DNA of 64,000 nt. Source: Candidatus Pelagisphaera phototrophica (lineage in GTDB: Bacteria > Verrucomicrobiota > Verrucomicrobiia > Opitutales > Opitutaceae). This document shows, in pieces, positions 9,505-16,960 of this stretch. The notes under the pieces are model-generated. The model was not told the DNA's origin, did not search any database, and was given only the letters and a program-made list of their open reading frames with translations. The stretch is from the NCBI RefSeq assembly GCF_014529625.1, contig NZ_CP076039.1:3348001-3412000 (forward strand), given 5' to 3'. Within the stretch, counting starts at the first letter, position 1. Every line of letters starts with the position of its first letter. Both the position numbers and the translations under genes were made by a program.

Positions 9505-10161
9505 ATGGAGTCCCCATTACTAGTTCCTTCGATGCTGGCAGCCGACCATACCAGATTGGCGGAGGATATTGCTGCCATTGAAAGGCTCGGAATAAAGTGG
9601 CTTCATATCGACATTATGGACGGGCACTTCGTTCCGAATCTGTCTTTCGGGCCGCAAACCGTTGCGGACCTTCGACCGAAATCAAAACTGTTTTTCGATT
9701 TGCATCTTATGCTCGAGAATTCGCAAGAATATATTGAGGCGTTCATTTCTGCCGGAGCTGACCAAGTCTCTATTCACGTAGAGCCCAGCTACGATATTGG
9801 CGCAACAATTGAAAGAGTCCGAAGTCTAGGAGCGAAGCCTGGCATCGTTTTGAACCCAAGAACCGACGCTAGTCACATTCTCCCCTTTCTTCCTTCTGTC
9901 GACATTGTGCTCGCGATGACTGTTCAACCCGGATTCGGGGGACAATCTTTCGATGACAGTGTTCTCGAAAAGACCAAGCAAATCGATGCTTACCGGAGCG
10001 AACACTCCTTGAACTTCAGACTCGAAGTAGATGGAGGGATAAATCTTGATACGGCCCGAAAGTGCCGTAATCATGGCGTGGATACGTTTGTCGCTGGTTC
10101 CGCATTTTTCAAGTCCGACGATCAGACAAAATTTCTGCGTGAAATCGAGTCAATGCCCTAA
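9505..10161 (+). CDS. rpe: ribulose-phosphate 3-epimerase
   Basis: Interconverts ribulose 5-phosphate and xylulose 5-phosphate in the pentose phosphate pathway. The 218-residue TIM barrel shows the family motifs PSMLAADH, LHIDIMDGHFVPNLSFG (metal His and Asp), FDLHLMLEN, QVSIHVE, LAMTVQPGFGGQSF, LEVDGGIN and FVAGSAFFKS. It runs into hpt with only one base between its TAA and the hpt ATG, so the two are co-translated. Confidence 0.97.
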   Translation: MESPLLVPSMLAADHTRLAEDIAAIERLGIKWLHIDIMDGHFVPNLSFGPQTVADLRPKSKLFFDLHLMLENSQEYIEAFISAGADQVSIHVEPSYDIGATIERVRSLGAKPGIVLNPRTDASHILPFLPSVDIVLAMTVQPGFGGQSFDDSVLEKTKQIDAYRSEHSLNFRLEVDGGINLDTARKCRNHGVDTFVAGSAFFKSDDQTKFLREIESMP

Positions 10162-10162
10162 T

Positions 10163-10753
10163 ATGAAAATTTCGCAAAAAAAGCCTAGCTATGGACTCGC
10201 TGATTTAGAGTCCGTTTTACTATCCGAAACGCAAATTTCGAATCGTGTTTCGGAACTTGCAAAAGAAATTTTATCTCACTACGGCGACAAGGATATCACG
10301 ATAATTTGCGTGCTTAGCGGTGCCCTCGTTTTCACATCGGATCTTATTCGCAAACTCAAGCTTCCAACTCGACTAGATTGTCTTAGATCAGACAGCTACG
10401 GCAGTTCAACAAAGCCCGATGACCCTCCCCGCATATCAAGCCCGCTTAAAACTGACATTGAAAATCGACACGTGCTTCTGGTCGACGATATTCTGGATAC
10501 TGGAAACACCCTCTCGGAGCTTATAAAGCACTTGAGCCAATCGAAGCCCGCCTCTCTCAGAACCTGCGTACTTCTCGACAAAAAGGAACGACGCCAAGTG
10601 AAAATACAGGCGGACCATGTCGGGTTCAATGTTCCAGATGCCTTCGTTGTAGGCTACGGACTCGATTTCGCAGAGCGCTACCGGTCACTTCCGTGCATAG
10701 GCGTACTCAAACCTGAATTCCAAAAAGCATCTTATTTCCAGTGCGGATGTTAA
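10163..10753 (+). CDS. hpt: hypoxanthine phosphoribosyltransferase
   Basis: A purine salvage enzyme joining hypoxanthine or guanine to PRPP. The 196-residue protein has the PRPP-binding signature HVLLVDDILDTGNTL, the flexible-loop segment RSDSYGSS, the purine-contact LLDKKERR and VPDAFVVGYGLDFAERYR near the C-terminus. The ATG at 10163 is chosen because it follows the rpe stop by one base; a longer open frame starting at 10046 lies inside rpe and is not credible. A short cysteine-containing tail (SYFQCGC) ends the protein. Confidence 0.94.
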   Translation: MKISQKKPSYGLADLESVLLSETQISNRVSELAKEILSHYGDKDITIICVLSGALVFTSDLIRKLKLPTRLDCLRSDSYGSSTKPDDPPRISSPLKTDIENRHVLLVDDILDTGNTLSELIKHLSQSKPASLRTCVLLDKKERRQVKIQADHVGFNVPDAFVVGYGLDFAERYRSLPCIGVLKPEFQKASYFQCGC

Positions 10754-10810
10754 AGTCCATCTATTTCATGCTCTTGATTGGCTCGCCTAAGCACGCTTCG
10801 ATGTAAAGGA

Positions 10811-11683
10811 ATGATACTGGCTAAAACTTGGACAGACTACGAGATCCTCGAATGCGGTGAGGGCATGAAAAAGGAGCGCTGGGGTGACATCATTTTAGTC
10901 CGACCCGATCCCCAGATCATATGGCCCTTAAAATCGAAAGACTGGGGAGAGTTCGATGCCTTTTACCATCGTAGTAAAAAGGGCGGCGGAAACTGGGAAT
11001 ATCGTCGGAAGATCCCTCAATCGTGGAATATTCAATATGACAGCTGCACTTTCAAGATCAGGCCGACCGATTTTAAGCACACCGGCCTTTTCCCTGAGCA
11101 GGCAGTCAACTGGGACTGGTGTCGTTCGAAGATCAAACTTTCACAAGGCAGTCCCAAAATTCTAAATTTATTTGGCTACACGGGTGCGGCAACGATTTCA
11201 GCTGCTAGAGCAGGCGCTCAGGTTTGTCACGTGGATGCGGCGAAAGGAATGGTCGCCTGGTGTCGGGAAAACGCTTCATTCAGTGGGCTTCAAAACGCCC
11301 CTATTCGATTCATTGTCGACGACTGTGTTAAATTTGTTGAGCGAGAGATCCGCAGAGGAAGCCAATACGACGGAATTATTATGGACCCTCCATCATACGG
11401 CAGAGGCAGCAAGGGAGAGATATGGCAATTCGATCGCGACCTTTGGCAGCTTCTTCAAAGATGCCGCAAAATCCTGTCCGCTTCACCCCTATTTTTTCTC
11501 GTAAATGCGTACACTACGGGAATTTCTCCGACCATAGTCGGAAACCTGCTGAGAGAAGCTCTCTCGGATCTGAAAGGAAGTGTCACAAACGGCGAGATTG
11601 GTCTACCGATCGGTGATAGCCTGAATGCACTGCCTTGCGGCCTTTATGCCCGATGGGAATCCCAACATTTTTCGCAATTTTAA
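10811..11683 (+). CDS. class I SAM-dependent methyltransferase, RlmI-like
   Basis: A 290-residue Rossmann-fold methyltransferase of the COG1092 type (relatives modify 23S rRNA cytosines). The SAM site is LNLFGYTGAATISAA, with VCHVDAAKGMVAWCRENA for the ribose acid, VDDCVKFVEREI, and a catalytic MDPPSYGRG loop (DPPSYG as in RlmI/RlmKL). It lacks the N-terminal PUA domain of RlmI and has instead about 110 residues of beta-rich sequence (WPLKSKDWGEFDAFYHRSKKGG). The open frame extends to a TTG at 10778, but the ATG at 10811 is preferred. Target RNA is not deducible. Confidence 0.82.
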   Translation: MILAKTWTDYEILECGEGMKKERWGDIILVRPDPQIIWPLKSKDWGEFDAFYHRSKKGGGNWEYRRKIPQSWNIQYDSCTFKIRPTDFKHTGLFPEQAVNWDWCRSKIKLSQGSPKILNLFGYTGAATISAARAGAQVCHVDAAKGMVAWCRENASFSGLQNAPIRFIVDDCVKFVEREIRRGSQYDGIIMDPPSYGRGSKGEIWQFDRDLWQLLQRCRKILSASPLFFLVNAYTTGISPTIVGNLLREALSDLKGSVTNGEIGLPIGDSLNALPCGLYARWESQHFSQF

Positions 11684-11761
11684 CGCAAATCGAAGTGGTT
11701 AGACTTGAAATCGAGGGAGCATGGCCATATCCAAAACACACCCAATCGTAATTAATCTTAT

Positions 11762-12619
11762 ATGAAATTTAACGACTTCGTCGGGAGCAATTTTTTTTCT
11801 TTCTACAACGACATAGACTTCATTTCTTACCAAAAAGAAAAGAAGCGTCTGCAAGCAGAGCTTCTCAAGCTACAACATTGGGTCATCAAAAATAACAAGA
11901 GAGTGGCTCTCGTTTTTGAGGGTCGAGATGCCGCTGGAAAGGGAGGATCCATAAAGCGATTCACCGAGTACATGATGCCGAAGCATTTCAACGTAGTTGA
12001 ACTCGGTGTACCGACGCGCAAAGAATCGAAAAATTGGTTTCGACGATACGAAAAACACTTTCCCGCAGAAGGGGAAATCACTTTCTTCGACCGTTCCTGG
12101 TACAACCGCGCGCTTATCGAACCGACGATGGGCTATTGCACAAAGTCTCAGTACAAATACTTCATGAACAAAGTTCTGAAGTGGGAGGAATCTCAGATAG
12201 ACAATGGCTTAATCATGGTGAAAGTCTATTTGTCAGTATCCAAGCACACCCAGTCTTTTCGTTTCAAAGAGAGACAAGTCGACCCATTGAAGTACTGGAA
12301 ATACTCGGAGAACGACAAATATGCTCGAGAGTATTGGGATGTATTCACAAAATATAAAGAGCAGATGTTTCGCCGTGCTTCATCTGACAAGAGTCCTTGG
12401 GTGATTATCAACTCGAACAATAAATTGGAAACTAGGCTTAAGTCGATGCTCTATGTTCTATCTCAGATTCCGTACACCAGCAATTTCGATTATCGGCCTT
12501 TAAAAAAGGTAGACAAGCAACAGCGGTATTCAATAATTATAGACGGTATATCCTTCAAGAATCTAAACTACCGCCAATTTCTTCTACTAGAAACGCTACA
12601 CGGACTCGATAAGAAGTAA
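11762..12619 (+). CDS. ppk2: polyphosphate kinase 2
   Basis: A one-domain PPK2 of 285 residues that transfers phosphate between polyphosphate and nucleotides. It has the Walker A loop EGRDAAGKGG (about 53-62), the ITFFDRSWYNRALIEP Walker B region (107-121), the lid-like RFKERQVDPLKYWKYS and the C-terminal DKSPWVIINSNNK. Single-domain length fits class I or III PPK2; which nucleotide it prefers is not decidable here. It is the last core gene before the tRNA-Arg-associated element. Confidence 0.93.
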   Translation: MKFNDFVGSNFFSFYNDIDFISYQKEKKRLQAELLKLQHWVIKNNKRVALVFEGRDAAGKGGSIKRFTEYMMPKHFNVVELGVPTRKESKNWFRRYEKHFPAEGEITFFDRSWYNRALIEPTMGYCTKSQYKYFMNKVLKWEESQIDNGLIMVKVYLSVSKHTQSFRFKERQVDPLKYWKYSENDKYAREYWDVFTKYKEQMFRRASSDKSPWVIINSNNKLETRLKSMLYVLSQIPYTSNFDYRPLKKVDKQQRYSIIIDGISFKNLNYRQFLLLETLHGLDKK

Positions 12620-12734
12620 TTGCCTCTTAAGTACCGAGGTCGGTACATCCTACAACAAAAGCGCTTACCCAAGTCAACGGCGAGGCTCCACCTTCCCCTC
12701 ATTTTATTGGGGAATTCGGTTCTTCAAATCAATT

Positions 12735-12783
12735 AGCACGCTGAGAGGGAATCGAACCCCAACCTCCTGATCCGTAGTCAGGT
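12735..12783 (-). repeat. attL: displaced 3' half of tRNA-Arg
   Basis: The block 12757-12783 is identical over 27 bp to 16985-17011 inside the intact tRNA-Arg gene. Weaker similarity continues through the T arm and acceptor 3' strand to 12735. It contains the anticodon arm, T arm and acceptor end but no D arm or 5' acceptor strand, so it is not a functional tRNA. This is what remains when an element integrates at a tRNA anticodon arm and supplies a replacement 3' half. Confidence 0.85.
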
Positions 12784-12873
12784 CGTTTTGGTGATTAGAT
12801 AATTCTATAAGTATCTATTTATCAGCATCTAGCGTGTTATTTTTACTATTTTTATCTTTATCGATAAATTTAT

Positions 12874-12892
12874 GCTGCCCTATAACTGCCCT
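12874..12892 (+). repeat. candidate integrase arm-type site, left
   Basis: Two CTGCCC hexamers repeated in direct orientation with an 11-bp period (one helical turn), 90 bp inside the left core repeat. A 16/19 matching copy lies near the right end (16904-16922) in the same orientation. The layout suits arm sites bound by a tyrosine integrase or excisionase; the function is inferred. Confidence 0.45.
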
Positions 12893-13322
12893 ATTAGAAC
12901 TTCTAAGCAATGGAGTTAAGTGGCTGTGAGACGCCTGCTTTGTAACAGGGCAGACAGTCCTAATACCGCGAGGGGTCGCGGGGGCGGCGCGCATCGCAAT
13001 GTATATGCATAAATTAGCCCCAAAAAAAATTGTCCCTCAAAGGGCTTCGGAAGCTATTTTTATCCTAACCCTCGCCTCGCAGAAACTTGAGTAACCACCC
13101 CAGCTCCAAGAAGAGTTACTGTGATCCACAGACCCTCAGCTTGCGATAATCGCTTCAGTCTCGGGCTATTCTCCTGCCCTTAGCTTTCTCCAGAGTCGCA
13201 CCTTGCCCACTTTACCGATAGTGGACCTCCTTACGGGCAATCAGTTTTTACAATTGGAAGGCTAAAAAGATGGGCGGAAGTTTTTTATTGCGGGACGTCC
13301 TACGTCAGCATAGTTTGGTTCT

Positions 13323-13616
13323 ATGTCGCATATTATAGTGTTAGAAGGCAGCGTACCTGTGAACAAGCTGGAGGCCTGTGTTGAGCTTTTCGCTAAAAAT
13401 CGTTTAGAGGATACAAAAACTTACGATGGATGCCAAAGTTGCTTGGGCGCAGTAAACAAATCCGAATCAGTTATTACCCTCTGGTCGCAGTGGGAATCAG
13501 CAGAGCACTTTGACCGCTATATGGAATGGAGAACGGAAAGAGGCGATTTTGCAGAGGTTTTATCTTATTTCATCGGCGAGCCTAAAATCACAAGGTCTGA
13601 ACTCTTTTTTTCATAA
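13323..13616 (+). CDS. ABM-domain (putative quinol monooxygenase family) protein
   Basis: A 97-residue protein of the antibiotic-biosynthesis-monooxygenase ferredoxin-like fold. It has an N-terminal strand (HIIVLEGSVPVNK), a helix ending CVELFAKN, the central SVITLWSQWESAEHFDRYMEWR (strand, WES-x-E-HF-x-Y motif) and a C-terminal LSYFIGEPKITRSELF. Such proteins act on small aromatic substrates or have unknown roles, often as dimers. It is the only forward gene in the island and has no obvious Shine-Dalgarno sequence. The substrate is unknown. Confidence 0.65.
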   Translation: MSHIIVLEGSVPVNKLEACVELFAKNRLEDTKTYDGCQSCLGAVNKSESVITLWSQWESAEHFDRYMEWRTERGDFAEVLSYFIGEPKITRSELFFS

Positions 13617-13662
13617 AGCTACAAGAAGGCCAAAACACGTTACTGAGGGCAAAAAAACCTCC

Positions 13663-14629
13663 TTAACTCACCATTTCGGCAAGCCTTTTACGGATACGAC
13701 CATGCAAGAGCTTCCTCTTGGCGGAATGCTTTGCCTCATATAGAGACTCTCGCCTCTGCCGCTGGAGTTTCTGGTATTCTTGTTGAATCCATACATGGTT
13801 CTCCCACTTCTTGCCCCAACCAAAATCCTCATAGTCAGTCAGATCTTCCCATTCTTTAGGGAATCCATCTTTCATCTCTACGTTGTAGTGCTCTGTGAGA
13901 TTCTTAACTGCCTTCTTCTCCATCCCATCACGAGTCTTGGCTCTCTTTGCTACCTCTTTACCAGTAGCCTTTTCCCACTCATTCTTAATGGCTCCAACGA
14001 TGTCCCTGCATGCTCTACCCTGCATCTCAAAAGAAGCCTTTTTCTGGTCAGGAATTTTCTTAGCAATGAGTATCTATTCACGGATTACCTAAGCCTTTTT
14101 CCCACTGAATCTTGTTCTAGATTTGGCAGATCACTGATGGCATCTTTGACCTCTTGGCTGTGGTCTAAGTATTCTTTGTTGCTTGTGGTGATGGCTGACC
14201 CAGTCTTATTAATTCCCTCCCTCTATGCCCTGAACAGAGAGAAAATGGCATTTAGCTGAAAGGTTATAACGCTGTCCCCTCTAAACTGCTTCAGGTCCTT
14301 CCCCCACCCAAGCTCTGCTCTTAACCTGCCGCTCGTCTTTTACATAACCGATGCCATAGAACCACTGAGGAATCTAGGGATAGGCATAATGAAGCTGCTT
14401 CTAAAATGCTTTCTGGCTGCCTCAATGTCTATCCTGCATAATAGGTTAAACTACTGAAATAACAACAAGGACGCTTCACAAAATAACGAAAAACATCGGT
14501 TACGGATTTTAGACATTTGGCCTTCTTTGCCAAAACGGCATACGCTAGTGCAAGGTCATCTATGTTGTCGCTCAAGATCTTCTCTAGGGAATCTTTACCA
14601 CCCTTTTCCTGTTCGGGCTCATGAGGCAT
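13663..14629 (-). pseudogene. broken gene of about 320 codons, unknown function
   Basis: Reading 14629 to 13663, coding-like sequence continues across frames. It begins MPHEPEQEKGGKDSLEKI (open to a TAG at 14429-14431), shifts frame into DIEAARKHFRSSFIMPIPRF, meets in-frame stops after SMASVM and SLFRA, ends a segment at VGKRLR with another stop, then shifts again into IAKKIPDQKKASFEMQG and continues to 13663. The final 120-codon open frame is highly charged (EWEKATGKEVAKRAK, WEDLTDYEDFGWGKKWE). I recognise no family. Its ATG lies inside the last codons of the adjacent integrase remnant, so in the parent element it was translationally coupled to an integrase gene. Confidence 0.6.
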
Positions 14630-14687
14630 TTTGAAACTGAACCACCTTAGGTACTGTGATTCCTTCTGGATTCAGCGTAAGGCGTGC
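14619..14687 (-). pseudogene. integrase 3'-end remnant
   Basis: The minus-strand frame RLTLNPEGITVPKVVQFQNAS-stop closely matches the C-terminus of the intact integrase (KLSQSVPEGATVPEVVQFSNAS-stop at 15592). Only about 22 codons survive; a TGA precedes them. The nucleotide similarity continues to the shared ATGCCTCAT at the stop. Together with 15592-15655 it forms an imperfect direct repeat flanking the DUF6090-like gene. Confidence 0.75.
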
Positions 14688-14736
14688 TCACATCTACAAG
14701 ACTAACCAGATCACTGTATATTCTTCCAGATTTAGC

Positions 14737-15459
14737 TCAGCTGAGCTCTTCGTTAGAATAAATTTTTAAAACCCTGTACGATTCGTCAAGCTTATCAAGC
14801 ATGTCTAAATATCTCTCTACTAGACTCTTGAGCTGGTTTATATCGCCTAAAAACTCGTCTGAATTATAATATTCTCTATCAATCTTATAATAAGTCGGAG
14901 CAAGATCAGCGTATACATACCCTTCGACACTTTTTTCCTCTTTGGAAAATATAATAATTCTTTTATTAATTCTGGCTATTGCCCTAAAGAAGTAATCGTC
15001 TATAATTCTGCTAACCGCTAAATTTCTTTGATTTAAATTGCTATATGTATTCGATAAAGCATATCTAAAATTGTCAGATTTTATTAATCTTGTCGAACCA
15101 GTGCTTTTCAACTCATCGTATAAGCTACTCTGAGAAAAAAACGAGACAGATCCTCGTTCTGTGAGCAGTAAGACCTTTTCGGCTATTTCCTTATCAGTTA
15201 GTTTTTCTGCTTCTTGGGTAATGTCGAAAATTATATCATCCGCCGCGTTTCTGCACCTTACCTGTAAGGCATGAATATTTTTGATTTGCGATCTCTCATT
15301 ATCTATAATTTTTATTATATCCTTAACCAACTCATTCTTGTAAGAGGCATTGGATCTTTCGACCCTTATAGAATCGATATAAAAAGATAGTAAGACGCTT
15401 ATCAAAACAAATATTGACTGCAATATATGGCTCAAATTTGCCGCAAAAAACTTTTTCAT
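14737..15459 (-). CDS. DUF6090-like membrane protein
   Basis: A 240-residue protein with one N-terminal membrane helix (about 9-28, ILQSIFVLISVLLSFYI), then a Lys/Glu/Ile-rich helical domain with coiled-coil character. The central SLYDELKSTGSTRLIKSD followed by FRYALSNTYSNLNQR resembles the conserved core of DUF6090-type proteins, known mainly from Bacteroidota genomes; no function is established. The gene is clearly AT-rich (strings of tta, ata, aaa codons) unlike neighbours, indicating transfer. It is preceded by an AT-rich leader (15460-15591) containing TATAAA and a GGAC-4-GTCC hairpin, and flanked by two copies of the integrase 3' end. Confidence 0.7.
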   Translation of the reverse strand: MKKFFAANLSHILQSIFVLISVLLSFYIDSIRVERSNASYKNELVKDIIKIIDNERSQIKNIHALQVRCRNAADDIIFDITQEAEKLTDKEIAEKVLLLTERGSVSFFSQSSLYDELKSTGSTRLIKSDNFRYALSNTYSNLNQRNLAVSRIIDDYFFRAIARINKRIIIFSKEEKSVEGYVYADLAPTYYKIDREYYNSDEFLGDINQLKSLVERYLDMLDKLDESYRVLKIYSNEELS

Positions 15460-15591
15460 TTATTTAAAATTTTGATTGGGTTTTTTATTGTTTTTATACC
15501 GTTTATGGAAACGTTTAGGACCTATGTCCAGAGATTATTTATCGTCTCTAATGAAAGCTGCGAAAGTTTTGGATAGCTAGCTTTCTGACAC

Positions 15592-16902
15592 CTATGAGGC
15601 ATTTGAAAACTGAACTACCTCTGGCACTGTGGCTCCTTCTGGGACTGATTGCGAAAGCTTCTTAGGAGCATCGGCTTCAAAGTCAGGGTTCTCATAATGA
15701 TCTTTAAACGTCTTCACCGAGGTATGCCCCATCTCTTTCATGGTTCTATGCAGATTGGCATGATACTGGTATTGATAGGTCGCGTACGTGTGTCCAAGGA
15801 CATCGTGCCACCCTTTCAGCTTAGCCTCGGAACTAAACTTCTTGAGTAGTGATGAGTTCTTTTTTCCCCAACATATCGGACCTCCCCTTTCATCTTCTGG
15901 AACCGATTTTAACCATTGCACAAGGTTGGGTCCCACGCTCACCACTCTTTGCGAGCTTTCCTTTGCTTGCTCCCCTGAAACCTTTATCTGGGGATCTCGG
16001 TAAACGCCTTTCGGCTCAAGTGTTACACTATCCCAGTCCAATGGCCTCTTGTCCCTGTTTCCCTTAACTTCCGTGGGGCTTAAGCCAGCAAAGAGTCGGA
16101 TGGCTACACCCGCCCTAATTGAACTGAAACGATTTTCCTGAACCGCCTTATTGGTAAAGAGGAACTCCTTAATTGCAAGAATATCTCTCGTGCCTTTAGT
16201 GGATCTCTTAACTATCGGGCGGTCAGGGTCGCTCAGAGGGTTTGTGCTAATTAAACGCCTTGATTGAGCGTTGTTGAAAGCTGGTGAAACCTGCCTGTAC
16301 GCTCCGTTCCAAGCAGAGTCTGAAGTATTGTGGTATTTCTTCATCCATGCCCTTACGTCTTCAGAGGTTATCTCATCTATGAGCTTTCCTCCGAAGATAT
16401 GGAGAAACCCTTGTTCAGCTACCCTGTCTTCTTTCGAGGCCTTAGCATGTGGGAGCGGCCCCAGTATAATAGCCTTCCACTCCCCAGCGTGGCTGGTCGT
16501 CCACTTTTTTCTGTTCTTCTCCTCATATAAGTTCTTTCTCTGCCTGAGAGATATGCGAAAAACTTCTGAGAAGGTTTTTGAAGCCTCTGCCTTTTCTAAG
16601 TGGTCTAAGTAAAAGCTTGCAGCGGCATTTAGCGTAAGCTCATGTTCACCGCTTAGATGGTGACTGTTGAGTCTATTGATGGCGGTTCTCGCATCGCTAC
16701 TCTCGCTTGCCATGAAACGAGTCCTTTTTGACCCAAGCTTGTTTATATGGGACTTTATCCTTCGGACTTCCACCTCCGTTTTGGCTTCAGATGGAAAGAA
16801 TATACGCCTACGCTTTCCTGTGTTTGAATGGGCAGTTGGGATACGAAACCGCCAATTACCACCTTCTGTTTTTACAGGCTTTAGTTTTGCTATCCTCGGC
16901 AT
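15592..16902 (-). CDS. tyrosine recombinase/integrase, catalytic arginines substituted
   Basis: A 436-residue phage-type integrase. A beta-rich arm-binding N-terminus (IAKLKPVKTEGGNWRFRIPT) is followed by a helical core-binding domain (about 85-210) and the catalytic domain. The beta-hairpin Lys (EQAK, Lys314), the late His (MGH, His392) and the nucleophile in DHYENP (Tyr403) are present. The box I Arg position reads AGLSPTEV (Ser275, codon AGC) and the box II Arg position reads VLGHTYAT (Gly370, codon GGA). Each is one base from an Arg codon. The frame is otherwise intact. The ATG at 16900-16902 is directly next to the CTGCCC pair, suggesting autoregulation. It probably integrated the element at the adjacent tRNA-Arg but may no longer be active. 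Confidence 0.88.
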   Translation of the reverse strand: MPRIAKLKPVKTEGGNWRFRIPTAHSNTGKRRRIFFPSEAKTEVEVRRIKSHINKLGSKRTRFMASESSDARTAINRLNSHHLSGEHELTLNAAASFYLDHLEKAEASKTFSEVFRISLRQRKNLYEEKNRKKWTTSHAGEWKAIILGPLPHAKASKEDRVAEQGFLHIFGGKLIDEITSEDVRAWMKKYHNTSDSAWNGAYRQVSPAFNNAQSRRLISTNPLSDPDRPIVKRSTKGTRDILAIKEFLFTNKAVQENRFSSIRAGVAIRLFAGLSPTEVKGNRDKRPLDWDSVTLEPKGVYRDPQIKVSGEQAKESSQRVVSVGPNLVQWLKSVPEDERGGPICWGKKNSSLLKKFSSEAKLKGWHDVLGHTYATYQYQYHANLHRTMKEMGHTSVKTFKDHYENPDFEADAPKKLSQSVPEGATVPEVVQFSNAS

Positions 16903-16903
16903 C

Positions 16904-16922
16904 GCTGCCCCTAAACTGCCCT
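16904..16922 (+). repeat. candidate integrase arm-type site, right
   Basis: CTGCCC repeated with an 11-bp period, 16 of 19 bases identical to 12874-12892 and in the same orientation. It lies between the integrase start and the tRNA, 62 bp inside the right core repeat. It could serve both as an arm site and as an operator for the integrase. Confidence 0.45.
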
Positions 16923-16960
16923 TAAAACACTGATTGTTTGCACTTTATCAGTGATTCCGG

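Larger units (their letters stand above)
12620..13322. other. gene-poor left end of the integrative element
   Basis: No convincing gene. Core DNA to about 12734 holds two small inverted repeats: an 8-bp perfect one at 12631-12646 and TTCCCC/GGGGAA at 12693-12714. Then come the displaced tRNA half (12735-12783), AT-rich sequence, a paired CTGCCC motif (12874-12892), a GC-rich patch near 12965-12995 and AT runs. On the minus strand about 13066-13145 a short frame ends ITVTLLGAGVVTQVSARRGLG, which resembles the hydrophobic-plus-arginine end of a sorting tail but has no gene body. Confidence 0.5.

Noticed and set aside
12735-12783. Second tRNA-Arg gene
   Set aside because: Only the 3' half is present; no D arm or 5' acceptor strand.
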